A stretch of 16,869 nucleotides of DNA from Actinomycetota bacterium (GTDB taxonomy: Bacteria; Actinomycetota; Thermoleophilia; Gaiellales; Gaiellaceae). The notes under the pieces were generated by a model. The model was given only the letters and a program-made list of their open reading frames with translations. It ran no database searches and was not told the DNA's origin. The DNA is taken from positions 1 to 16,869 of the forward strand of contig JACDGR010000014.1 of assembly GCA_013821525.1 (NCBI GenBank). Direction: 5' to 3'. Below, piece by piece: positions 8,363 through 16,311 of this stretch (positions are counted from its first letter, which is position 1; every line of letters begins with the position of its first letter). The translations under genes were made by a program, and so were the position numbers.

Positions 8363-10294
8363 ATGTGCGGAGTCGGCGGTTGTCTCGATCTGCGGCGCCG
8401 GAGGCTGGATCGCGGGCGTACGGCAGTCGCGGTCATGAACGATCTGCTTGCCCATCGCGGTCCGGACGGCGAAGGCACCTGGTTTCACGACGACGAGCAC
8501 GTGGCCTTCGCTCACCGTCGGCTGACGATCATCGACCTCGACACCGGCGCCCAACCCATGCCGGACGGGGCGGGCAACTGGATCACCTACAACGGCGAGG
8601 TCTACAACTATCTCGAGCTGCGCAATGAGCTTGGCGAGGGCGAGTTCAGGACGCACTCCGACACCGAGGTGGTGTTGCGCGGCTATCGGAGATGGGGCAT
8701 CGACGTCCTCACCCGACTGCGCGGCATGTTTGCGTTTGGGCTCTGGGACGAAGCGGCGGAGATGCTCCTGCTTGCTCGCGACCCGTTCGGCATCAAGCCG
8801 ATGTACTGGGCGATCGTCGACGACGTCTTGTATTTCGCATCGGAGATCAAAGCGTTGTTGCCGTTCTTGCCGACGGTCGAGACCGACCTCGACGCATTCA
8901 AGGACTACGTGTCCTTCCAGTTCTGCCTCGCCGGGAAGACGCTTTTCAAGGGCGTGAATGAGCTCCAGCCAGGTCACTATCTGCAGGTGCGCCGCGGCAA
9001 CGTGTCGACGCACCGGTACTGGGAGGTGTACTTCGATCCGGACTTCACGCGCACGGGGAGGTATTTCGAGGAGCAGATTCGCGCGCTGGTCAAGGAGTCG
9101 GTCGCGTTGCATCTGCGCGCAGACGTACCTGTAGGGGCGTACGTCAGTGGCGGATTCGACTCGAGCGTGATCGCGACGCTCGCTTCGGAGACCCACCCGC
9201 ACGAGCTGATCGGCTTCACCGGCAAGTTCGGCACCGACCCAGCGTATGACGAGAGTGCCTACGCTCGTGACGTCGCCGCTAGCGCGGGCTTCCCGTTGGA
9301 GGAGCTGGATATCGGTCCGATGGACTTCGTCGAGAATCTCGAGCAGGTCGTCTACCACCTCGACCATCCCGTCGCAGGCCCGGGCTCGTTCCCCCAGTAC
9401 ATGGTCTCGGGTCTGGCGGCGAAGCAGCGGAAGGTGCTCCTCGGCGGCCAGGGCGGAGACGAGATATTCGGCGGTTACACGCGGTACTTGATCGCGTATT
9501 TCGAGCAGTGCATCAGGGGCGCGATCGACGGCACGATGGGCGCAGGCAACTTCATCGTCACGTACGAGTCGATCATCCCCAACCTGAAGTCGCTGAAGAA
9601 CTACAAGCCGCTCCTCAAGGAGTTCTGGCGCGAAGGTCTCTTCGACGAGCTTGACGCGCGGTACTACCGGCTCGTGAACCGGGCGCCGGATCTCAGCGAC
9701 GAGATCAGGTGGTCGCTACTCAGCGACTACTCCCCGTATGAAGCGTTTCGCGACGTATTCCACGGCGACAACGTCAGCAAGGAGTCGTACTTCGACTCGA
9801 TGACGCATTTCGACTTCAAGACGCTGCTGCCGGCGCTGCTTCAGGTCGAGGACAGGGTCTCGATGGCGCACGGGCTCGAATCCCGGGTGCCTCTCCTCGA
9901 TCGCCGCCTCGTAGAGCTCGCGGCGACGATCCCGGCCGACGTGAAGTTCAAGGACGGTTCGTTGAAACACGTCCTCAGGCAATCGCTCGGAGGCGTACTG
10001 CCGGCCTCGGTCGCGGAGCGAAGGGACAAGATGGGCTTCCCCGTCCCCCTCCAGGAGTGGGTCGCGGAGGCCGGGCCGGTACGCGAGTTCGTGCTCGATT
10101 TGCTTTCGTCCGATCGGGCAAGCGGCCGGGACCTGATCGACAACCGCCGGGTCCTCGCAGGCATGCAAGGTGAGCATCGCTACGGTAGGCGTCTCTGGGG
10201 CTTTCTCTGCCTCGAGATCTGGCAGCGCGAGTTCCATGACAAGGCTGGAGAGTTCCGCAAACTGCTCGAGGAGAAGGAGAAGGTACTCGCATGA
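8363..10294 (+). CDS. asnB: Asparagine synthase (glutamine-hydrolysing) / AsnB-type amidotransferase
   Basis: This 643-residue protein has the full class II glutamine amidotransferase plus synthetase layout. The N-terminal MCGVGG exposes the catalytic Cys after Met removal, and HRGPDGEG (31-38) and YNGEVYN (76-82) line the glutaminase site. The synthetase domain has the ATP pyrophosphatase loop SGGFDSS (262-268), GGQGGDEIFGGYTRY (361-375), EDRVSMAHGLESRVPLLD (496-513) and KMGFP (556-560). The length is typical of the bacterial AsnB family. The general reaction is ATP-dependent transfer of glutamine amide nitrogen to a carboxylate. Because it is coupled by an ATGA overlap to a sugar epimerase gene inside a glycan cluster, it may amidate a uronic acid or similar sugar rather than aspartate; that is inference. 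All catalytic motifs are intact. Confidence 0.95.
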   Translation: MCGVGGCLDLRRRRLDRGRTAVAVMNDLLAHRGPDGEGTWFHDDEHVAFAHRRLTIIDLDTGAQPMPDGAGNWITYNGEVYNYLELRNELGEGEFRTHSDTEVVLRGYRRWGIDVLTRLRGMFAFGLWDEAAEMLLLARDPFGIKPMYWAIVDDVLYFASEIKALLPFLPTVETDLDAFKDYVSFQFCLAGKTLFKGVNELQPGHYLQVRRGNVSTHRYWEVYFDPDFTRTGRYFEEQIRALVKESVALHLRADVPVGAYVSGGFDSSVIATLASETHPHELIGFTGKFGTDPAYDESAYARDVAASAGFPLEELDIGPMDFVENLEQVVYHLDHPVAGPGSFPQYMVSGLAAKQRKVLLGGQGGDEIFGGYTRYLIAYFEQCIRGAIDGTMGAGNFIVTYESIIPNLKSLKNYKPLLKEFWREGLFDELDARYYRLVNRAPDLSDEIRWSLLSDYSPYEAFRDVFHGDNVSKESYFDSMTHFDFKTLLPALLQVEDRVSMAHGLESRVPLLDRRLVELAATIPADVKFKDGSLKHVLRQSLGGVLPASVAERRDKMGFPVPLQEWVAEAGPVREFVLDLLSSDRASGRDLIDNRRVLAGMQGEHRYGRRLWGFLCLEIWQREFHDKAGEFRKLLEEKEKVLA

Positions 10295-11250
10295 AGGTGC
10301 TCATCACGGGTGGCGCAGGGTTCATTGGATCGACCCTTGTTGACTCCCTGCTCGGCCGCGGCGACGAGGTCGTCGTCATCGACAACTACGCGACGGGTCG
10401 CCGCGACAATCTCGCTGAGGCCGCGGGGCTCTCGGTTGTCGAGGGATCGATCGCTGATGAGGATGCGGTCGCGCGCGCGTTCGACGAGAACGGCGCCCCC
10501 GACGTGGTCGTGCATGCTGCAGCGGCGTACAAGGATCCGGATGCCTGGGCCGAGGACGCGCGGACAAACGTCCTCGGGACGGCGAACGTCGTTCGTGCGG
10601 CCGAGCGGGCCGGGGTCGGCCGGTTCATCTACTTCCAGACCGCGCTTTGCTACGGCTTGCAGCCCCTCGAGCAGCCGATCACCCTCTCGCACCCGATCCG
10701 CCCGGAGGGTTCGAGTTATGCAATTTCGAAGACAGCGGCCGAGCAGTACATCGCCCTCAGCTCGCTCGAGTGGATCTCGTTCCGACTCGCGAACGCCTAC
10801 GGACCGCGCAACCTGTCCGGGCCGCTTCCGACCTTCTACGCTCGTCTCACGCAGGACAAGGGCGTCTTCGTGATGGACACTCGGCGAGACTTCATTTTCG
10901 TCGACGATCTCGTCGAATGCGTCGTGAAGGCGATCGACGGGGACGGTCGCCAGGGGCCGTACCACATCTCGTCCGGATCGGACTACTCGATCAAGGAGCT
11001 CTACGACAACACGATCAAGGCGCTCGACATGCCCGAGAAGGCGGACGTGGAGGTCCGCCCGCGCGGGGAGGACGACGCGGCCACGATCCTGCTCGACCCG
11101 TCGCAGACCGAGGCCGATTTCGGCTGGCGCATCAGTACGCCGCTCGAGGAAGGCGTCAGTCGCGCGATCGACTACTACCGCGCGTTCGGGATCGAGGAGA
11201 CATACACCCACCTGAAGTCGGTCGACGGCACGGGAGACCACACGGCGTGA
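10291..11250 (+). CDS. NAD-dependent sugar epimerase/dehydratase (extended SDR) 1
   Basis: This 319-residue member of the extended short-chain dehydrogenase family has a Rossmann motif GGAGFIG (7-13), an acidic cofactor residue in VVVIDNYATG (27-36) pointing to NAD(H), HAAAAYKDP (75-83), and the catalytic pair in SYAISK (142-147). FRLANAYGPRN (164-174) and FIFVDDLVEC (201-210) are usual for UDP-hexose epimerases and related dehydratases. The region normally read as SSxxVYG is QTALCYG (116-122), keeping a Thr at the usual Ser/Thr position. It probably epimerises or dehydrates an NDP-sugar in the cytoplasm; the substrate is not deducible. ATG overlaps the asnB stop (ATGA), and its own TGA overlaps the next GTG. 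Confidence 0.9.
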   Translation: MKVLITGGAGFIGSTLVDSLLGRGDEVVVIDNYATGRRDNLAEAAGLSVVEGSIADEDAVARAFDENGAPDVVVHAAAAYKDPDAWAEDARTNVLGTANVVRAAERAGVGRFIYFQTALCYGLQPLEQPITLSHPIRPEGSSYAISKTAAEQYIALSSLEWISFRLANAYGPRNLSGPLPTFYARLTQDKGVFVMDTRRDFIFVDDLVECVVKAIDGDGRQGPYHISSGSDYSIKELYDNTIKALDMPEKADVEVRPRGEDDAATILLDPSQTEADFGWRISTPLEEGVSRAIDYYRAFGIEETYTHLKSVDGTGDHTA

Positions 11251-12284
11251 CCGGGGCATCGGCCCTCGTCGTCGGCGGTGCCGGCTTCGTGGGGAGCAAC
11301 GTGGTGCTCGCCCTGCTCGAGCGTGGTGCGGCGAGAGTGCTCGTCGTCGACAACCTCCTCTCGGCGGAGAGGTCGAACGTGCCCGACGACGCACGCGTCG
11401 AGTTCCGCGAAGGCTCGATCGCCGATGACTCGATCCTCGCCGGGCTCGGTGACGATTTCGACTACGTGTTCCACCTCGCGACCTACCACGGCAACCAGAG
11501 CTCGATCGCGGACCCGCTCGCCGACCACGAGAACAATCTGATCACGACCTTGAAGCTCTTCGAGCACGCCAAGGACTGGACGACGCTGAAGAAGCTCGTC
11601 TATTCGGCCTCTGGGTGCACGCTCGCGGAGCACACATACGGTGATGCCGAGGCGACCCAGGAGGACGGCCCTGTTCCGCTCGATCTCGACAGTCCGTACC
11701 AGATCTCAAAGGTCGTCGGAGAGTTCTACTCCGTGTACTACCACCGGATGACCGGCCTGCCGACCGTTCGAGCGCGTTTCCAGAACATCTTCGGGCCTCG
11801 CGAGATCCTTGGCGCCGGTGAATGGCGTGGGACGCCTGCGACGGTTTGGCGAAATGTCACTCCGACGTTCGTCTACCGCGCTTTGAAGGGGTTGCCGCTG
11901 TCGCTCGACAACGGCGGCATCGCGAGCCGAGACTTCGTTTACGTCGGCGACGTCGTAGCCGGCCTGCTCGCGTGTGCCGAGCGCGGCGCACCGGGGGATG
12001 TCTACAACCTCGCGAGCGGGGTCGAAACGCAGATCCGCACCCTTGCGGAGACGATCATCGAGCTCGCCGAATCCGACTCGGCGCTCGACATCGCGCCGGC
12101 CAGGGACTGGGACAGGTCGGGCCACCGGTTCGGAAGCACCGTGAAGGCAGAGCGCGAACTTGATTTCCGCGCAGAGACCTCACTCGAAGCTGGCCTCGCC
12201 GTGACGATCGAGTGGATGCGGGAGCACATGGAGACGATCGACGCGTGTGTCGAGCGTCACTCAGCCCGACTCGCGGCCGCCTGA
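11247..12284 (+). CDS. NAD-dependent sugar epimerase/dehydratase (extended SDR) 2
   Basis: The open frame extends far upstream into the preceding gene, but the SDR protein starts at GTG 11247, which forms a GTGA overlap with the previous stop and puts the Rossmann motif GGAGFVG at residues 10-16. The product is 345 residues. VVDNLLSAERSN (33-44) follows the second strand, FHLATYHGNQSS (75-86) matches the family's loop, and YQISK (151-155) supplies the catalytic Tyr and Lys. The Ser/Thr region reads SASGCTLAE (120-128). RFQNIFGPRE (177-186) and RDFVYVGDVVAGLL (228-241) are typical of UDP-sugar epimerases and dTDP-sugar dehydratases. It likely acts with the preceding enzyme on nucleotide sugars. 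Its last 24 bases overlap the end of the convergent gene 12261-13481. Confidence 0.9.
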   Translation: MTGASALVVGGAGFVGSNVVLALLERGAARVLVVDNLLSAERSNVPDDARVEFREGSIADDSILAGLGDDFDYVFHLATYHGNQSSIADPLADHENNLITTLKLFEHAKDWTTLKKLVYSASGCTLAEHTYGDAEATQEDGPVPLDLDSPYQISKVVGEFYSVYYHRMTGLPTVRARFQNIFGPREILGAGEWRGTPATVWRNVTPTFVYRALKGLPLSLDNGGIASRDFVYVGDVVAGLLACAERGAPGDVYNLASGVETQIRTLAETIIELAESDSALDIAPARDWDRSGHRFGSTVKAERELDFRAETSLEAGLAVTIEWMREHMETIDACVERHSARLAAA

Positions 12285-13481
12285 ACGACCGACGACGTCT
12301 CGCCAGACGGCCTCGACCTGCTGCGCGACGCGCATCGGGGCGGCACGGGCCGCGTGCCTGAGGGCGGCGCTGCCCAGACGGGCGATCAGAGCTGGGTCGG
12401 ACGCGAGGCGCCCGAGAGCATCTGCGAGCTCGTCGGGCGTCCCGTGCGCCAGCAGCACACCAGTCACATCCGGAACGAGCACGCCGCCGCCGTCGGCAGA
12501 GCCCGATGCGACGACAGGAAGGCCGTACGCAGCCGCTTCGATCACCGGCCGACCCAGTCCCTCACCCTGGTTTGGGAAGACGACGATGTCGAGTGCTCGG
12601 TAGATCGCGCCGATGTCGCGTGTGAACGGTCGCTGCGTGACGACGCCTTCCAGGCGCAGCTCTCTCGTACGACGCTCGAACGCGCCTTGTTCATCCGGTA
12701 TGCCGAGAGCTTCGAGCGATCGCCCGCGGAGTCCCCGGAATGCGCTCGGTGGGCGGACGCCACCGCCGACTACGACTCCGTGAACCGGAACCTGCCGGTC
12801 GGCGAGGAGTCGAAGCGCCTCGAGGAACTCGGCCCAGCCTTTCTGCCGGCGGAGATAGCCGAAGAACCCGACAGCCAGGCGACCTTCCGGCAAGTCGAGC
12901 TGGGCCGGCTCCCCTTCCTCGGCAAGCACGGGATTCGGAATCACCGCGACCGCAGTTCGGATCGGGAACGAAGCCGCGACGTCTGTGTCGATCGCGATCA
13001 CCGCTGAGGCTGTGCGATCGACCTGACGCGCGATCCAGCGGGAGCGCGATCCGTTGCCCCCGAATGCCAGCGACGAACGGAGGTGCCACACGACCGGCGC
13101 CTTCGCGTGCCGTGCGATCGCCGCTGAAGCGATCATGACACTGTCGTTGAGATGGACGACATCGGGCTTGAGCTCGTGCAGCAGGCGCGACAGTGCGCGC
13201 GCATGTGGCGGCACGGCGGCGAGCTCGCGCAGGGCGACGAGCCAGCGTAGACCGTGATAGTGCACGTCCCAGGTGTGCGTGAATGCAGGAACAGGGGCGC
13301 GGTGCACCGTCGCGCCGGCCTCGGCGAAGATCTCGGCTGCGCCGCCGCCCGGCACGAGAACGTGCGCATCCCATTCTGCGCCGAGCGCGCCGATCAGGAG
13401 AGCCAGGCTGCGGGCAGCTCCGCTGGGCTGTGGGCGGTGGTGAACGAAGAGAACTATCGGCAAGTCAACCGCCGTGCACAT
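12261..13481 (-). CDS. Glycosyltransferase family 4
   Basis: From ATG 13481 the product is 406 residues. A start 12 codons upstream is possible but would deepen the overlap with the preceding gene; ATG 13481 overlaps it by 17 bases and puts PIVLFVHHRPQPSGAARS (8-25) near the N-terminus, as expected for the first GT-B strand and acceptor loop. KPDVVHLNDS (105-114) is the usual mid-domain strand. VGFFGYLRRQKGWAEFLEAL (204-223) opens the donor lobe. GEGLGRPVIEAAAYGLPVVAS (306-326) contains the EX7E motif with Glu307 and Glu315. It should be a retaining cytoplasmic glycosyltransferase with unknown sugar. It is the second gene of a two-gene leftward unit with the membrane protein. Its stop lies inside the convergent epimerase gene. 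Confidence 0.9.
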   Translation of the reverse strand: MCTAVDLPIVLFVHHRPQPSGAARSLALLIGALGAEWDAHVLVPGGGAAEIFAEAGATVHRAPVPAFTHTWDVHYHGLRWLVALRELAAVPPHARALSRLLHELKPDVVHLNDSVMIASAAIARHAKAPVVWHLRSSLAFGGNGSRSRWIARQVDRTASAVIAIDTDVAASFPIRTAVAVIPNPVLAEEGEPAQLDLPEGRLAVGFFGYLRRQKGWAEFLEALRLLADRQVPVHGVVVGGGVRPPSAFRGLRGRSLEALGIPDEQGAFERRTRELRLEGVVTQRPFTRDIGAIYRALDIVVFPNQGEGLGRPVIEAAAYGLPVVASGSADGGGVLVPDVTGVLLAHGTPDELADALGRLASDPALIARLGSAALRHAARAAPMRVAQQVEAVWRDVVGRSGGRESG

Positions 13482-14799
13482 GCTGGGGGTCGCGGCCGCG
13501 CAAGAGCGCCAAGGCATAACTCCATCGTCGTTCCGCTCTTAGGGCCACCTCGTGGCGGAGATTGTGGTGATCGCTGCCGATCACGCTTGCGACCCTGTAG
13601 ATACCGTCGCGCTCGCTGATGTAGTCGTAGCCGACGTCGTGCACGAACGCGACCATCAACGCCCAGGCAGCACACACGCAGAGCGACGGATACATCAGCC
13701 GCCCGTAGCCGCGGCGCAACTCGGCGACCCCGATGAGAAACAGAGGGAACAGCGACGTCAGGAAGCGCTGCGAGAACGCGAACCCGCCGTCCCACTGCCC
13801 CCAGATCGTGTGTGCGAGCAAGAGCGAGAGCGCGGCGGCCGCGAGCGTCCAGAGAAATGCCCGGCGATCCGGGTCGCGGCTCCGGTGCAGGAAGAGCCCG
13901 TAGCCGATCAGGGCCAGAGCCGTCAGCGGAGTCCACAGGAACAGGCCCCGGTGCTCACTGAAGAGCATCTTCAGCGGGATCGTCGGGTCGAAGCCGTTGA
14001 GCGGGTTGCTGACGCCGCCGACGATCGGATGCACCCCCAGCGCCGTAGGACCGACCGCCTGTGACTTCGGGAAGTAGCTCGGGACGAAGTACGAGATTCC
14101 TCGGAGGGCGGGGAGCGCGAAGATTGCGGGGCCGACGGCGAGCGCTGTGATCGCCGCGATCGCGAACGCACGGCCGCGGCGCAACGCGAGTGCACAGCCG
14201 ATTGCGAGGAAGAACGCGACGTTGACGTACCTGATGTTCAGCGACACTCCGGCGAGCGCGCCGAGTGCTGCTGCGTGCCAATCCCGCCCCGGGCCTTCGA
14301 GAATGTCGAGCGTCAGCAGCACCGAAGCGGTGATCACGAGCGTGTCGACGGCGTGCTTCGCGGCCGGGTCGAAGACTGTGTAGTAGAAGAGCGGGCTGCC
14401 GAAGACGGTCAGGAAGAGCACCGCGGGGCTGCGTGGTAGGTCGAGCCTGCGCAGGAGCCGCCAGCCCAGATACATCGTCGCGAGAAGGGCGGCGTTCGCC
14501 GAGACCGTCATGGCCAGCTCCTCGAAGCTGACGTGGAACGTCTTCGGCTCGAGCCCGAAGATCGCTGCCAGACCCCTTCCAACGAGGAAGAACGGCCAGT
14601 TCCAGAGGTCGCTCCCGAATTGATAGGCGAACGCGGAATCCGGATGCTCCCCGAAGAACCGGCGCATCAGGTTGAAGTAGACGAGCGAGTCACCGTTCAC
14701 CTGAAAATGACCGAAGGTCAGGAGGAACACGAGGTACGCCGCGAGGGCGACGACCATTGCGCGAGTGAAGAAACGGTCGGAATGGGGTGGTGTCGACAA
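13465..14799 (-). CDS. Polytopic membrane protein, GT-C-type glycosyltransferase-like
   Basis: The 444-residue protein is largely hydrophobic with around nine to eleven candidate membrane segments, beginning with AMVVALAAYLVFLLTFG (14-30). The first external loop holds NGDSLVYFNLMRRFFGEHPD (35-54), an acidic residue placed where GT-C enzymes (PMT/ArnT-like) have their catalytic Asp. A later WDGGFAFSQRFLTSLFPLF segment (336-354) resembles the WxGGxxxGxRxLxPxxPF pattern of such proteins. If so, it would use a polyprenyl-phosphate sugar to decorate a glycan outside the membrane. I could not assign it to a named family. TTG 14799 is chosen because TAGCCT lies 7 bases upstream; ATG 14757 just before the first membrane segment is the alternative. 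A GT4 gene follows with a 17-base overlap. Confidence 0.75.
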   Translation of the reverse strand: MSTPPHSDRFFTRAMVVALAAYLVFLLTFGHFQVNGDSLVYFNLMRRFFGEHPDSAFAYQFGSDLWNWPFFLVGRGLAAIFGLEPKTFHVSFEELAMTVSANAALLATMYLGWRLLRRLDLPRSPAVLFLTVFGSPLFYYTVFDPAAKHAVDTLVITASVLLTLDILEGPGRDWHAAALGALAGVSLNIRYVNVAFFLAIGCALALRRGRAFAIAAITALAVGPAIFALPALRGISYFVPSYFPKSQAVGPTALGVHPIVGGVSNPLNGFDPTIPLKMLFSEHRGLFLWTPLTALALIGYGLFLHRSRDPDRRAFLWTLAAAALSLLLAHTIWGQWDGGFAFSQRFLTSLFPLFLIGVAELRRGYGRLMYPSLCVCAAWALMVAFVHDVGYDYISERDGIYRVASVIGSDHHNLRHEVALRAERRWSYALALLRGRDPQHVHGG

Positions 14800-14812
14800 C
14801 GGAATCAGGCTA
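14800..14812 (-). promoter_or_regulatory. Putative -10 box for a leaderless leftward transcript
   Basis: On the minus strand TAGCCT at 14812-14807 is followed by 7 bases and TTG 14799. No Shine-Dalgarno sequence and no clear -35 were found. The spacing matches the candidate boxes at 8349, 14944 and 16312. Confidence 0.4.
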
Positions 14813-14903
14813 TCCCCCCTCGACGGCGGATCGAGCAGGCCTCACTCTCCGACGTTCTGCGATCGCCCCGGAGGGCGCGTCACCTCAGCGCGGCTGGGAT
14901 GAG

Positions 14904-14931
14904 AATTCAGTCGGTCCAATTCAGTCAGTCC
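14904..14931 (+). repeat. Tandem 14-bp direct repeat in promoter region
   Basis: Two adjacent copies, AATTCAGTCGGTCC (14904-14917) and AATTCAGTCAGTCC (14918-14931), differ at one base and are followed by a further AA. The block is much more AT-rich than its surroundings. The second copy covers the place where a -35 element would sit relative to the TAGCAT box at 14944. It could be a regulator binding site or a chance slippage duplication. Confidence 0.7.
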
Positions 14932-14943
14932 AAGGGTAGGCGC

Positions 14944-14955
14944 TAGCATCCGCGC
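14944..14955 (+). promoter_or_regulatory. Putative -10 box for a leaderless rightward transcript
   Basis: TAGCAT at 14944-14949 ends 6 bases before GTG 14956. No ribosome binding site is present between them. It would drive the oxidoreductase remnant and the aminotransferase that overlaps it. Confidence 0.45.
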
Positions 14956-15105
14956 GTGCTTCGGATCGGGCTTATCGTCCTCGGCTACGGCTCCCGGGGG
15001 CCGAACTATGCACGGGTCGCTACCGCGCCCTCAGGCACGGAGCTCCTTGCGGTCTACGGGGTGCCGGACGTCCCGATCGACATCGCCGCGGAGGCGGCCG
15101 CATGA
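14956..15105 (+). pseudogene. Remnant of a Gfo/Idh/MocA-type oxidoreductase (49 codons)
   Basis: GTG 14956 opens a 49-codon frame ending at TGA 15105. The first half reads like the N-terminus of a Gfo/Idh/MocA NAD-dependent sugar oxidoreductase: LRIGLIVLGYG followed by SRGPNYARV, then GTELLAVYG, the place where the second Rossmann strand should end. Usual members have about 320-380 residues and a GxGYWGPNxAR pattern; here the glycine loop is altered, and the protein jumps to VPDVPIDIAAEAAA and stops. An internal in-frame deletion is the simplest explanation. The promoter-like TAGCAT box remains and the stop overlaps the aminotransferase ATG as ATGA, so it may still serve as a translated leader for the next gene. 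A genuine small protein cannot be excluded. Confidence 0.6.
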
Positions 15106-16208
15106 GCAAGATCAACTTCGTCGACCTGAAGCGCCAGTACGAATCGATCAAGCACGAGATCGACCCTGCGGTACTCGGGCTGATCGGCTCGACTGCCTAC
15201 ATCCTCGGCCCCGACGTAGCGAAGTTCGAATCCGAGTTCGCCGCCTTCTGCTCCATGAGCCACTGCGTGGGCGTCTCTTCGGGTACAGCCGCGCTCGCGC
15301 TCGCATACGAGGCCGTCGGGATCGGGCCTGGGGATGAGGTTCTTGCTCCTGCCAATACCTTCATCGCGACGGTGCTGCCCCTCTTCCGGCTCGGGGCGAA
15401 GCCCGTGCTCGTGGACTGCGACGACTACGGGCAGATCGACGTCGAGCGCGCCGCGGCAGCCCTGACGCCGCAGACCAAAGCAATCGTCGGAGTCGACCTG
15501 TTCGGCCACCCCTGTGACGCCGACGCGATCCGTGCGCTCTGTGACGCGCACGAGCTCGTCTTCGTCGAAGACGCGGCGCAAGCGCACGGCGCGACGTACA
15601 GGGGCCGGCCGTGCGGATCGCTCGGCGACATTGCCGCATTCAGCTTCTATCCGGGAAAGAACCTCGGCGCGTACGGGGACGCCGGCGGTGTGGTCCTGAA
15701 CGATGCTGAGCTCGCAGACCGGATCAGCGTCCTGCGCGATCTCGGCCAACGGCGTAAGTACGAGCACACGGTGATCGGGGGCAACGATCGGCTCGACACC
15801 CTGCAGGCAGCTGTCTTGCGCGTGAAGCTCAGGCACCTCGCGGACTGGAACGATCGACGCCGCGCGCATGCCGCCTCCTATTCCGAGCGCTTGACGGGAT
15901 CGGTCAAGCCGCCCACCGTTGCGGAGTGGGCGGATCCCGTGTGGCATCTCTACGTGATCCGCGCCGAGAACCGGGACGATGTGCGTGACGCGCTTGCCGC
16001 GGAGGACATCGCGAGCGGGATGCACTATCCGCTGCCGCTGCATCTCCAACCGGCCCTCGCAGCCCTTGGCTACGTCGAAGGGGACTTTCCCGCGACGGAG
16101 GAGTGGGCGCGCACGCTCCTCTCGCTTCCGATGTTCGCCGAGCTGCAGCCGGAGGAGGTCGAACGCGTTGCCGACGTCGTCAAGGGCGTCGGAGTAGCGC
16201 CCGCCTGA
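15102..16208 (+). CDS. DegT/DnrJ/EryC1/StrS-family sugar aminotransferase
   Basis: The 368-residue product is a full-length PLP-dependent nucleotide-sugar aminotransferase. MSKINFVDLKRQYESIK (1-17) is the usual N-terminus. SSGTAALALA (59-68) binds the cofactor phosphate, VEDAAQAHGATYRG (155-168) carries the Asp that contacts the pyridine nitrogen, and SFYPGKNLGAYGDAGG (181-196) contains the Schiff-base lysine Lys186. HYPLPLHLQPA (308-318) is the conserved late motif. It would convert a keto group on an NDP-sugar to an amine using glutamate. It is translationally coupled (ATGA) to the oxidoreductase remnant and followed by an acyltransferase, the order seen in WbpB-WbpE-WbpD-like pathways for 3-amino sugars. 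The exact sugar is unknown. All catalytic residues are present. Confidence 0.95.
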   Translation: MSKINFVDLKRQYESIKHEIDPAVLGLIGSTAYILGPDVAKFESEFAAFCSMSHCVGVSSGTAALALAYEAVGIGPGDEVLAPANTFIATVLPLFRLGAKPVLVDCDDYGQIDVERAAAALTPQTKAIVGVDLFGHPCDADAIRALCDAHELVFVEDAAQAHGATYRGRPCGSLGDIAAFSFYPGKNLGAYGDAGGVVLNDAELADRISVLRDLGQRRKYEHTVIGGNDRLDTLQAAVLRVKLRHLADWNDRRRAHAASYSERLTGSVKPPTVAEWADPVWHLYVIRAENRDDVRDALAAEDIASGMHYPLPLHLQPALAALGYVEGDFPATEEWARTLLSLPMFAELQPEEVERVADVVKGVGVAPA

Positions 16209-16311
16209 GCAGCGCACGCCCTGCGGCCGATCCGACTCATGGAAGACATACGGGCTGGGTGAGGACGCGACGTTCGTGTAGCCCGCGCGCACCATGGCCC
16301 TGCGTCCGGGG

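Noticed and set aside
10647..11246. 200-codon upstream extension of the second epimerase frame
   Set aside because: It overlaps the first epimerase in another frame; the SDR protein begins at GTG 11247, with the Rossmann motif a few residues later.
10180..11394. 404-residue minus-strand open frame
   Set aside because: It is antisense to the end of asnB and the first epimerase, both unmistakable, and its translation is Arg-rich and featureless.
14864..14877. Small hairpin CGCCC-CGGA-GGGCG
   Set aside because: A 5-bp stem without a T-run in a GC-rich region is expected by chance and does not lie at the end of a gene.
16210..16281. Short frame reading SWKTYGLGEDATFV in the gap after the aminotransferase
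   Set aside because: It could be a gene scrap, but it is too short, has no start or identifiable family, and may be chance.
15054..16295. 413-residue minus-strand open frame
   Set aside because: It mirrors the DegT aminotransferase gene, which has all catalytic motifs on the plus strand.
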